Below are positions 1 to 7,687 of a DNA stretch of 64,000 bases, piece after piece (position 1 is the stretch's first letter; every line of letters starts with the position of its first letter). The stretch is from Rhizobium sp. R634 (lineage in GTDB: Bacteria > Pseudomonadota > Alphaproteobacteria > Rhizobiales > Rhizobiaceae), in NCBI RefSeq assembly GCF_002211305.1, contig NZ_LOKW01000026.1, forward strand, positions 186,001-250,000, written 5' to 3'. A program made the translations under genes and the position numbers. The notes under the pieces were generated by a model. It did not search any database, was not told the DNA's origin, and saw only the letters and a program-made list of their open reading frames with translations.

Positions 1-198
1 CTTGGCGAGATGATGCCCGCCCAGCTCAAGGAAACCACCATGGATCCGTCCAAGCGCACCCTGCTCCGGGTGCTGATCGACGAGGTGGATTTCGAGGGCA
101 CACGCAGCGCCGTCGACGATCTGATGGGCACCAAGCCGGAAGCCCGTTTCCGCTTCATTCAGGAGCGCGCCGCCTTCGCCGAGAACCTCGATATTTAA
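1..198 (+). CDS. parE: DNA topoisomerase IV subunit B, C-terminal end (partial)
   Basis: Only the last 65 residues lie in the window; the gene enters from the left edge in frame 1 and stops with TAA at 196-198. The tail carries the LKETTMDP and RFIQERA blocks and ends NLDI, as in the C-terminal end of type II topoisomerase B subunits. These proteins pair with the A subunit (ParC) to pass DNA strands and separate daughter chromosomes, using ATP bound at the N-terminus (not visible here). The tail is shared with GyrB, so GyrB is the alternative. The wording of the LMGTKPEARFRFIQ stretch fits my recollection of alphaproteobacterial ParE better. Confidence 0.7.
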   Translation, partial: LGEMMPAQLKETTMDPSKRTLLRVLIDEVDFEGTRSAVDDLMGTKPEARFRFIQERAAFAENLDI

Positions 199-382
199 AG
201 CATATGCGGCGCCGAACGGTCGGATAGATACCATTCGGCGCGCCATACATTAGCATTTTCGATTTCACCTGACGAAGAACCGTAACAACTCCGTCAAACA
301 ACCGGCGCATGAAGCGGTCGGTGCGCGGCCTCCCTTGGCTGCGCCGGTTCGAACCGTTTTCAACCCTTGCCGGATATTTGCC

Positions 383-1522
383 ATGACCAAGCGTTTTGCC
401 GCGACTGCCGCTTTCGTTCTTTTGTCCAGCACCGTCACCGCCAGCGCTACAGATATCGGCGCCACCTTCGAAACCGCCTGCCCTTTCGGCGATTGCGCCG
501 CCGGCATTTCGCTCTCCTATCTCGGTGAATTCGTCATCCCCACCGGCCAGATGGAACACGGCGTCGAATTCGGCGGCATTTCCGGCCTCGATTTCGATGC
601 CGCTACCGGGCACTATATCGCCATCAGCGACGATCGTTCGGACAAGGCCCCGGCCCGCTTCTATGAACTCGACATCGATGTCGATGCGTCCGGCCTCAAG
701 GGTGTTTCCGTCGTCAAGCACGTGACGCTGAAGGACAAGAATAGCGAGCCTTTCGCTGCCAAGACCGTCGATCCGGAATCGATCCGTTTCGGCAAGGACG
801 GCATCTATTGGGGCAGCGAGGGCGACGCCAAGGTGCTGTTGCCGCCCTTCGTCCGCGTCACCGCGCCGGATGGGTCGTTCGTGCGTGAATTCAAGCTGCC
901 GGAAGGTTTTGCTCCGACCGTCGACAAGTCGACCGGCATCCGCGACAACCTCGCTTTCGAGGATCTCGCCGTCGCGCCATCGGGCGACGTCTTCGTCGGC
1001 GTCGAAGCCGCCCTCTATCAGGATGGCCCGAAGCCGTCGCTGACGACGGGCAGTCTGTCGCGCATCATCCGTTATGACGGCGCAACCGGCGAGCCGAAGG
1101 CGCAGTATGTCTACCCTGTCTCGCCAATCCCGCAGGCAGCCCCCAAGGCCGACGGTGGCAATGACAACGGCATGTCGGAAATGCTTGCTCTCGACGATCA
1201 TCGTCTGCTCGCCGTCGAGCGCAGCTATGCCGAAGGCTTTGGCAATAACATCAAGATCATGATGATGGACCTCGCCGACGCGACCGACATATCTGCCATC
1301 GCCTCGCTCGCCAAGAACGACCAGCGCGTCATTCCGGTCCGCAAGAGCCAGGTCCTCGATCTGAGAGCGATCGGTCTCGTCCCCGACAATATCGAGGCCA
1401 TGTCGCTCGGCAAGGGCAAGGACGGCACCGACGTTCTCATCCTTGGCTCCGACAACAACTTCTCGGCCGCTCAGAAAACGCAGTTTTACGCCTTCAAGGT
1501 TCTGCGCCGTCCGCGGCAGTAA
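383..1522 (+). CDS. Secreted esterase-like activity of phytase family protein
   Basis: The 379-residue protein starts with a clear signal peptide (about residues 1-23, basic MTKR then a hydrophobic run ending in TASA), so it should act in the periplasm. The rest is a beta-propeller-like sequence with repeated GISGLDFD, YIAISDDRSD and EDLAVAPSGDVFVGVE blocks, as in the esterase-like activity of phytase family (PF13449). The family has reported esterase or phosphatase-type activity, but the natural substrate is not known. ATG 383 was preferred to the upstream TTG at 335 because it places the signal peptide at the N-terminus. It stands alone between parE and the AI-2E-type permease. Confidence 0.8.
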   Translation: MTKRFAATAAFVLLSSTVTASATDIGATFETACPFGDCAAGISLSYLGEFVIPTGQMEHGVEFGGISGLDFDAATGHYIAISDDRSDKAPARFYELDIDVDASGLKGVSVVKHVTLKDKNSEPFAAKTVDPESIRFGKDGIYWGSEGDAKVLLPPFVRVTAPDGSFVREFKLPEGFAPTVDKSTGIRDNLAFEDLAVAPSGDVFVGVEAALYQDGPKPSLTTGSLSRIIRYDGATGEPKAQYVYPVSPIPQAAPKADGGNDNGMSEMLALDDHRLLAVERSYAEGFGNNIKIMMMDLADATDISAIASLAKNDQRVIPVRKSQVLDLRAIGLVPDNIEAMSLGKGKDGTDVLILGSDNNFSAAQKTQFYAFKVLRRPRQ

Positions 1523-1634
1523 GATGCTCTGTCTGACGGACGGATAGCGACGCTTTGTATACGCTTTCACGCCACGCACCTTGAAACCGCCCGGATCATG
1601 GCCCATAACCAGAGTATAAAAAGAAGAGGCGCGC

Positions 1635-2840
1635 GTGGGTGTGTTCGATCGTCAGAAAACCAATCATGAACCGCGATGGCTGGGGTCGTCAGCGCAAACG
1701 CGCACGCCGCTGATTCCATCCATCTCGGCGGCGCGCTGGCTGCTGGTGCTGATCGTCGCGGCCGGCGTTTATTTCTTCTACGGCTTCCTCGTGCCGGTGC
1801 TCGCCGCCCTCGTCATCGGCTTTGCCAGCTGGCCTCTCTATCGCAAGCTTCTCGCCCGTGTCGGCGGCAATACGACGATCGCCGCGACCATCGCCATCGT
1901 CATGATCGTCACCTTTCTGGTCATTCCGATCGGGCTTGCGGTCACCTATACGACAGGTGAAGTCCGCACATGGCTCGCCTGGGCGATCCATGCCAACCGC
2001 GCCGGCGCGCCGACGCCCGACTGGATCGTCGCGCTTCCCTTTGCCGGCCCCTATCTCGATGACCTCTGGACAAAATATATAGGCAGCCCCGGCGCGCTGG
2101 GTGAACTCATTCAGGCGGTCAGCGGCGCCCATATCGGCAACATCTATCGCGCCGTGCTGGCGGCTGGCGGCGGCGCCTTCCACCTTCTCCTGACGCTCCT
2201 CTTCATGCTGATCGCGCTGTTCTTCGTCTATCGCGACGGTTTCTCTTTCTCCAAGCAGATCGATATGCTCGGCGAGCGCATCCTGCCGAATCGCTGGGAG
2301 CGTATTTCCCGCGTCGTGCCGGCGACGATCAGCTCCACCGTCATGGGCATGACGCTGATCGCGATCGGCGAAGGCATCGTGCTTGGCGTGGCCTATTGGA
2401 TCGCCGGCGTTCCCTCGCCGGTTACGCTCGGCGTGCTCACCGGCGTCATGGCGCTGATACCCGGCGGTGCGCCGCTCTCCTTTACGCTGGTTTCGGTCTA
2501 TCTCCTGGCGAGCGGCTCGCATGTCGCTGGCGTCGGCCTCTTCGTGTGGGGCACTGTCGAGCTCTTCATCGTCGACAAGACGCTGAGGCCGAAACTCGTC
2601 GGCGGCCCAATCAAGCTGCCCTTCCTGCCGACCTTCTTCGGCCTCGTCGGCGGCGTGAAGACAATGGGCTTCCTCGGCCTCTTCATCGGTCCCGTGCTGA
2701 TGGCGCTGATCGTCGCCATCTGGCGTGAATGGATCCACGAGGCGCGCAATGCCGAAAAGATTGAAACAGGCCCGCAAGTCCTCATCGACGAACAGGCGCC
2801 GCCCCCGTCGAAACCGATTCCCCGGGTCGCCGAGGGCTGA
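1635..2840 (+). CDS. AI-2E family transporter (PerM-like membrane protein)
   Basis: This 401-residue integral membrane protein has the hydrophobic pattern of the AI-2E/PerM family: a pair of helices near residues 27-60, one at about 79-105, a long loop, one at about 170-190, and a block of helices from 230 to 375. The C-terminal core has the family-like GVLTGVMALIPGGAP loop and the conserved GGVKTMGFLGLFIGPV segment. Members export small molecules or ions; transport of autoinducer-2 was shown only for some and should not be assumed here. The start is GTG at 1635, with a purine-rich AGAAGAGG eight bases upstream. The cytoplasmic C-terminal tail is rich in proline. Confidence 0.85.
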   Translation: MGVFDRQKTNHEPRWLGSSAQTRTPLIPSISAARWLLVLIVAAGVYFFYGFLVPVLAALVIGFASWPLYRKLLARVGGNTTIAATIAIVMIVTFLVIPIGLAVTYTTGEVRTWLAWAIHANRAGAPTPDWIVALPFAGPYLDDLWTKYIGSPGALGELIQAVSGAHIGNIYRAVLAAGGGAFHLLLTLLFMLIALFFVYRDGFSFSKQIDMLGERILPNRWERISRVVPATISSTVMGMTLIAIGEGIVLGVAYWIAGVPSPVTLGVLTGVMALIPGGAPLSFTLVSVYLLASGSHVAGVGLFVWGTVELFIVDKTLRPKLVGGPIKLPFLPTFFGLVGGVKTMGFLGLFIGPVLMALIVAIWREWIHEARNAEKIETGPQVLIDEQAPPPSKPIPRVAEG

Positions 2841-2857
2841 GCCGCCTTCGCCGAGCG

Positions 2858-3316
2858 CTATCCCAGCCGCTTTTCCATGAACAGGCTGAGCGGGTCCGGC
2901 CGATAGCTGCCGAAAGCTTCGATGTCCCGATATCCGTATTTGCGGTACAGCGCGATCGCCTCGGGCTGATAGATGCCGGTTTCGAGCCGGATCGCCGTCA
3001 GCTGTTTTTCCCTCGCGATCGCCTCCAGCGCATTCATCAGCCCACTGGCGATCCTCAGTCCCCTCGCCCCGGGATCGACGAACATACGCTTGATCTCCGC
3101 CGTGCCGTCGCCTGCCTCGACCAGCGCAGCGCATCCGACGATCGCACCGTCGTTGCGGGCGACGAAAAAGCTCACCGAAGGCTTCTCCAGCGATGACAGA
3201 TCGACCAGATGGTTGCTCTCTGCGGGATAGAGCGATTGCGCATAGGCATCGGACAGATCGAGAAGGCGAATGATGCCGTCTTGGCGCGGCGGCTCCTGGG
3301 CGATGGTGACGGACAT
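2858..3316 (-). CDS. GNAT family N-acetyltransferase
   Basis: A 152-residue GNAT-fold protein, predicted to transfer an acetyl group from acetyl-CoA to an amine. Motif A is seen as KRMFVDPGARGLRIASGLM, a variant of the R/Q-x-x-G-x-G/A pyrophosphate loop, followed by helix ALEAIAREK and the C-terminal IALYRKYGYRDIEAFGSY block usual for motif B. The substrate cannot be read from the sequence. ATG 3316 has a GGGAA-type ribosome site; the TTG at 3346 would only add ten residues. It converges with the permease gene on its left, with 17 bases between stop codons. Confidence 0.8.
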   Translation of the reverse strand: MSVTIAQEPPRQDGIIRLLDLSDAYAQSLYPAESNHLVDLSSLEKPSVSFFVARNDGAIVGCAALVEAGDGTAEIKRMFVDPGARGLRIASGLMNALEAIAREKQLTAIRLETGIYQPEAIALYRKYGYRDIEAFGSYRPDPLSLFMEKRLG

Positions 3317-3445
3317 GCTGATTCCCGGTGTTTGCAAGAGCCGCAATTTTCCCTGACATGACGAAGAGTTAATGTCTCCGCCTTGTTTCGGTTGGAATTG
3401 CGCCGTCTAAGGCGATGTCAGGTTCAATAATCAAGGAAATAGAAT

Positions 3446-3862
3446 ATGCAAGCGGTGCTCATCGCGATGACCATTCTCGGTTGCGACGATTCCGTTACCC
3501 AGTGCAATTATGTCGCGACGGTCGACAAGCGCTGGGAAAGTGTTGCCGCTTGCGATGCCGAGGCCGAACGCCGGCTGAAAACCTATGCCAATGTCAGCTA
3601 CCCCTCGGTCATCGCGGTTTGCGAGGCGCCGAAAGCGCTTGCCGCCGCCGAGCCGCCGAAGCCTGCGCCCTTGCCCGCAGCGGGAACTGCTCTCGAGCCT
3701 GCCGAAGAGCCGGTGGGAAGATTGGCCGGCTTCGCTGAAAACATCGCCGGCCAGGTCCGCGCGCATCTTCCATCCGGCCGCGACGTCAAAGAAACCCTAT
3801 CGAAGCCCGTGCACTTCGTATCGACCAGCTATTCCTGGGTGGTGACGCGGCTGAACGATTAG
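3446..3862 (+). CDS. Hypothetical protein, cysteine-bearing N-terminus
   Basis: The product is 138 residues and I do not recognise a named family. It starts with a short hydrophobic run (MQAVLIAMTILG), then carries cysteines at about positions 13, 20 and 35, a VATVDKRWESVAAC block, and a fourth cysteine in VIAVCEAP. The middle (about 65-90) is rich in proline, alanine and glutamate and looks disordered. The hydrophobic start is too short for a normal signal peptide, so location is unclear. An AAGGAAATAGAAT purine stretch lies just before ATG 3446. It overlaps the convergent DUF2336 gene by four bases at the stop codons. Confidence 0.65.
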   Translation: MQAVLIAMTILGCDDSVTQCNYVATVDKRWESVAACDAEAERRLKTYANVSYPSVIAVCEAPKALAAAEPPKPAPLPAAGTALEPAEEPVGRLAGFAENIAGQVRAHLPSGRDVKETLSKPVHFVSTSYSWVVTRLND

Positions 3863-5034
3863 GCCGCAGCAAGCGCCGCATAGACGCGGGCCGATTGCCG
3901 CTGTTCGGCGACGCCAAGCTTTTCCACCATATCGAGCAATTCGCCGATCGCACCATGTGCACCGTCGTGATGGCGGAATTTTTCGAGGAGGCGGCCGCAA
4001 ATATTGCCGAGCACGCTGTCCGGCGCTTTCCTGGCGGCGTCGCGCCAGAGCAGCGTCGCCTCGACGAAGATGACGCTGATGTCCCGCGACAGGCCGGCGG
4101 ATTCATAGAGCGCGCGCACCGCATGCATGCGTCCGGTCGCGAGAATCGAGCGCACCCGGCGCTCGCCGCAACCCGTCAGGTCGACGATCGTAGCCGCGAA
4201 GAAATCCACCTTCCCGGCGCAGAGCGCATGCATCAGGAAGGACGGCGTCAGCCGGCCGTTGAGGCGCAGATGCTCGACGAGATCGGGTATTTCGCGCGGC
4301 GCGATGTCGCCGGCGATCGAAACGATGGCAGCCTCGGTCGCCTCGCGGCTGATGCGCTGAAGCCGCTGCAGGCCGATCGCGGCCTGTGCCAAAGGCAAGC
4401 CGACCAGGGCATTGCTGACATGCTGGGTCAGCAGCTGGCGGGCATCGGCCGGAAGATCGGTGCGGTCGAGCAGCAGGTTGCGGATGTCGCAGCTGTCGCC
4501 GAGCCGTTCGGCGATGCGTTTCAGCGATTGGCTGGAGATAGCCGCACCGTCGTTTTCGAGCAGGCAGAGCAATTCCTCTTCGTCACCGACCTCCGCAAGA
4601 GCGGCGGAGACCGGGCGCGTGACATGGGCTCGAGCTGCGATCAGCATGCGGGTGGCGCCGTTGCCGCGCGCGGCGAGGTCGACAAGATCGGCGTCGCTCA
4701 AAAGCGGCGAACAGGTGATGGCATGGCAGGCGACCTCGGGCTGGTCCTCGGCGAGCGAAAGCACGAGGCTGCGCGGCGCGTCCGGCGACCAGGCGATCGC
4801 TTCTGCGAGCGCAAGCCGCACGCGCGGCGACGGGTCGTCGAGCAGGAAGGTCATCGCCATCTCGGCGGCCTTCTTTTCATCGCTGGACATGTCGGACTGC
4901 AGATAGGCTCGCCCGAGTGCGTTGGCTGCGCGCGCCCGGTCGCCGGTCTTTGCGGTTTCGATCCAACGAAGGAAAGCTTCTACGATCACGCGACGCCCCA
5001 GCACTTGAACGCGATTCCTTCGCGTTCCTTTCAT
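3859..5034 (-). CDS. DUF2336 domain-containing protein
   Basis: A 391-residue, mostly alpha-helical soluble protein. The segments FLLDDPSPRVRLALAEAIAW and HAITCSPLLSDADLVDLAA look like HEAT-type repeats, and the whole matches the DUF2336 family of alphaproteobacteria, whose function is unknown. There is no signal peptide or membrane segment. The ATG at 5034 has no obvious ribosome site. An in-frame GTG at 4989, preceded by GGGG, would give a protein beginning VIVEAFLRWIETAKTGDRA and may be the true start. The gene is monocistronic and convergent with the small hypothetical on its left. Confidence 0.75.
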   Translation of the reverse strand: MKGTRRNRVQVLGRRVIVEAFLRWIETAKTGDRARAANALGRAYLQSDMSSDEKKAAEMAMTFLLDDPSPRVRLALAEAIAWSPDAPRSLVLSLAEDQPEVACHAITCSPLLSDADLVDLAARGNGATRMLIAARAHVTRPVSAALAEVGDEEELLCLLENDGAAISSQSLKRIAERLGDSCDIRNLLLDRTDLPADARQLLTQHVSNALVGLPLAQAAIGLQRLQRISREATEAAIVSIAGDIAPREIPDLVEHLRLNGRLTPSFLMHALCAGKVDFFAATIVDLTGCGERRVRSILATGRMHAVRALYESAGLSRDISVIFVEATLLWRDAARKAPDSVLGNICGRLLEKFRHHDGAHGAIGELLDMVEKLGVAEQRQSARVYAALAAA

Positions 5035-5105
5035 TGCTGCGACCGTAGCGGCAAAAGGTTTAAGATTGGTTCACCATATTTCTTAAGCCTTTGTATGCCT
5101 TGCGC

Positions 5106-5723
5106 TCAGACGTCCGCCTTTGGCATTTGCGGCCGGAACATCTCGAAGACATCGCTGCCTTCGCTGTAATCCATATAGCCCATGCGCGCCACAGGCCGGG
5201 CGATCGACATGTCGAGCCGGCCGTCCCTGACAATCGCCTCATCAATATGGATGCCGACCACCTCGCCGAAGACGATGACGTTTTCGGACGGCGTGCCGGA
5301 GAGCGTTTTCGGCTCGATGATCTCGGTGACCCTGCATTCGAGCACCGCAAAAGCCTCGCCGACATAGGGCGCGTCGATCAGTTCGGCCTGCTTCGGAGTC
5401 AGCCCGGCGAAGCCGAATTCGCTCTCGCCGTAGGGCAGCGCCGCCGAGGAGAGGTTCATCTTCTCGGCAAGATCGCGGCTGACGAAATTGCAGGTGAACA
5501 CGCCGGTCTCGGTCGCATTGCGCTGGCTGTCCTTGCGCCCGGCGGACGAAAACATCACCAGCTTCGGCCGGTCGGCAACGGCATTGAAGAAGGAATAAGG
5601 CGCAAGATTGATCGACCCGTCCCTGCCCTTGCTGCCGATCCAGCCGATCGGGCGCGGCGACACGATCGCCTTGAAGGGATCATGCGCGAGCCCGTGCCGG
5701 TTGCCGTCGGTGGTGTAGAACAT
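5106..5723 (-). CDS. Flavin reductase family protein (FMN-binding split barrel)
   Basis: A 205-residue protein of the flavin reductase-like family. The N-terminal region has the typical IVSPRPIGWIGSKGRDG and NLAPYSFFNAVADRPKLV blocks that form the FMN-binding split barrel, and a later NFVSRDLAEKMN segment. Family members bind FMN and either pass reduced flavin to a partner or reduce small substrates; the acceptor is unknown here. Its start codon shares one base with the stop of the nitroreductase gene before it (TGATG), so the two are translationally coupled and probably act in the same flavin-dependent process. Confidence 0.85.
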   Translation of the reverse strand: MFYTTDGNRHGLAHDPFKAIVSPRPIGWIGSKGRDGSINLAPYSFFNAVADRPKLVMFSSAGRKDSQRNATETGVFTCNFVSRDLAEKMNLSSAALPYGESEFGFAGLTPKQAELIDAPYVGEAFAVLECRVTEIIEPKTLSGTPSENVIVFGEVVGIHIDEAIVRDGRLDMSIARPVARMGYMDYSEGSDVFEMFRPQMPKADV

Positions 5724-6307
5724 CAGTCTTCTCCGCCGACCCAGGTCACCGTATCGGCAAGCTCCGGCCGCGGACGTTCGATCGCCGGAAATGTCGTCGA
5801 GCCGATATGGATGAAGCCCGCGACCTTTTCGCCCGCCTCGACGCCGAGCAGCGGATAGGCGCGCTCGTCATAGGCGAACCATTCCGTCAGCCAGTTGGCG
5901 ACATAGCCGCTGGCATTGGCGGCGAGGATGACGTTGAGGCAAAGCGCGCCCGCCGACATCAGCTGCTCCCATTCCGGGATCTTGATATGCGGACCTGCCT
6001 TGCTGACGACGGCGACGACGACGGGCGCGCGGGTGAAACGGGTGCGTTCGACCTGGATCATCTCCTCGGAAAGCTCGGGCTTCGTTTCGAGCGCGAGCTT
6101 CAGAAGCTCCTCGCCGAGCTCGGCGCGCTGCCGCCCGCGAAAGACGATGAAGCGCCAGGGCACGATCTTGCCGTGATCGGGAACCCGCGAGGCAAGACGC
6201 AGGATCTCCTCGATCTCGGCTTTCTCGGGGCCTGGTTCGCACATCTGGAAAGCAGGGGTGGAGCGGCGCACCGCGAGGTAGTCGATCAGCTTGATATCGG
6301 ATTTCAT
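5723..6307 (-). CDS. Nitroreductase family protein
   Basis: A 194-residue nitroreductase-fold oxidoreductase. Recognisable parts are LAVRRSTPAFQM at the N-terminus (FMN phosphate contact region), VPDHGKIVPWRFIVFRGRQR, and the later GALCLNVILAANASGYVANWLTEW block that lines the flavin site. Such enzymes use FMN and NAD(P)H to reduce nitro groups, quinones or flavins. ATG 6307 was chosen over an upstream TTG at 6340. It is the first gene of a two-gene leftward unit with the flavin reductase gene, joined by a one-base stop/start overlap. Confidence 0.88.
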   Translation of the reverse strand: MKSDIKLIDYLAVRRSTPAFQMCEPGPEKAEIEEILRLASRVPDHGKIVPWRFIVFRGRQRAELGEELLKLALETKPELSEEMIQVERTRFTRAPVVVAVVSKAGPHIKIPEWEQLMSAGALCLNVILAANASGYVANWLTEWFAYDERAYPLLGVEAGEKVAGFIHIGSTTFPAIERPRPELADTVTWVGGED

Positions 6308-6420
6308 ACGGGAGAAGCTTTCATTTTTATGCTGCTGCAAAGGGTGGGTCTTGAATTTGCCACCGCGTTGGTCTTGAAGTGGCCTTTGCGATTTCAGAAG
6401 TCAATCGGTTCACGAAACAG

Positions 6421-7518
6421 ATGTTTGGCATTTCGCCTCTTGCACGCACCGGCCTCGCCATCGCCCTGATGGTCCTGATGCCCCTCGGCGCCGGCGCGCA
6501 GGATGCTTTCAAGGATTTCAAACAGCTCGACTCGACATCGAAGATGCCGAAGCTCAACGCCTTCATCGCGCCGGGCACTGCGTCGCAAGGCAACAAGCTG
6601 CGCGACGTCGCGATGGAAGCCAAGCTGACGGCCGATGGCACGCCGGTCGAGGATGGGCTTTCCTGGTACGTCTTCAGCCCGATCGCCGGAACGGACGGCA
6701 AGCTTCCGCTGATCGCCAGCGCCAAGGGCGGACCAGCCGCCTTTCAGCTTTCGCCCGGCGATTATTTCGTCAATGTCTCCTTCGGCCGCGCCGGCGTTAC
6801 CAAGAAGCTGACCGTGCCTGCCGACGGCGAGGTCGACAAGCAGGTGATGGTGCTCGATGCCGGCGGTCTCCTGCTCAACGCCGTCTCCGGCACCGACTCC
6901 CGCATCCGCCCGGATCAGTTGAGTTTCTCGATTTATTCTTCGGAAGTGCGTGACGATGGCGAGCGCGGTCTCGTGGTGGCGGATGTCTCGCCGAACACTG
7001 TCGTACGCCTCAATGCCGGCACCTATCACATCGTTTCCGAATATGGCAGCGTCAACGCCGTCATCCGCGCCGATATCCAGGTCGAAGCCGGCAAGCTCAC
7101 CGAGGCGACGATCCAGCACCGCGCCGCACAGGTCACCTTCAAGCTGGTCTCGGAGGCCGGGGGCGAAGCGATCGCCGATACCGCCTGGTCGATCCTGACG
7201 GCAGCCGGCGACAGCGTCGGCGAAAGCGTCAGCGCCTTTCCGACCATGGTTCTCGCCGAAGGCGAATATTCCGCCGTCGCCCGCAACAAGGACAAGATCT
7301 ACCAGCGCGATTTCAAAGTGATCGCCGGCAGGAACACCGATGTCGAGGTTCTGATGAAGGACCAGCAGCCGCAGCAGCCGGAAAGTGCGGCGCGCACGGT
7401 GCAGCAGGTGCCGGCCGGCACGCCGCCGCCGCCGGGTGTCCAGCCGGCCCCGGAAGCGCCGCTGCCCTCCTATGAAGAGCTCGCACCGAAAGGCGGCGAC
7501 GGAGCCAGCCTGGATTGA
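6421..7518 (+). CDS. Exported hypothetical protein with beta-sandwich repeats
   Basis: The 365-residue product begins with a good signal peptide (about residues 1-25, ending AGAQD). The mature part reads as repeated beta-rich units: a domain around FQLSPGDYFVNVSFGRAG, a second around VRLNAGTYHIVSEYG, and a third around MVLAEGEYSAVARNKDKIY. Each has a G-E/D/T-Y turn like carboxypeptidase-regulatory or transthyretin-type folds. The last 40 residues are rich in Gln, Pro and Ala. I do not know a function; a periplasmic or surface structural role is an inference. ATG 6421 was chosen because it starts the signal peptide; an ATG at 6379 would extend it by 14 residues. Confidence 0.7.
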   Translation: MFGISPLARTGLAIALMVLMPLGAGAQDAFKDFKQLDSTSKMPKLNAFIAPGTASQGNKLRDVAMEAKLTADGTPVEDGLSWYVFSPIAGTDGKLPLIASAKGGPAAFQLSPGDYFVNVSFGRAGVTKKLTVPADGEVDKQVMVLDAGGLLLNAVSGTDSRIRPDQLSFSIYSSEVRDDGERGLVVADVSPNTVVRLNAGTYHIVSEYGSVNAVIRADIQVEAGKLTEATIQHRAAQVTFKLVSEAGGEAIADTAWSILTAAGDSVGESVSAFPTMVLAEGEYSAVARNKDKIYQRDFKVIAGRNTDVEVLMKDQQPQQPESAARTVQQVPAGTPPPPGVQPAPEAPLPSYEELAPKGGDGASLD

Positions 7519-7646
7519 TTTTGCTGCGCGCCTTGGACGCGTGAAAGATCGAGCGGATCGGCCAGCGCTTTAAGCGCCGGTTTCCATCATTAGCGAAGAG
7601 ATACTTCGAAGAGCAGCCGGTCTTGGAGGGCCACGCTTTCATATTT

Positions 7647-7677
7647 CGACAGCGCCGAGGTTCGGCGCTGTCGTATT
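7647..7677. terminator. Bidirectional hairpin terminator between 6421 gene and thrS
   Basis: A perfect 12-bp stem (7647-7658 with 7662-7673, arms starting CGACAGCGCCGA) with a three-base loop lies between the stop codons of two convergent genes and is followed by TATT. The position and symmetry suit termination from either side. Confidence 0.7.
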
Positions 7678-7687
7678 CCGGCTATTT

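Noticed and set aside
1689..3359. A long minus-strand frame across the AI-2E permease and acetyltransferase
   Set aside because: Low-complexity Arg/Asp-rich product with no hydrophobic or domain pattern; overlaps two recognised genes.
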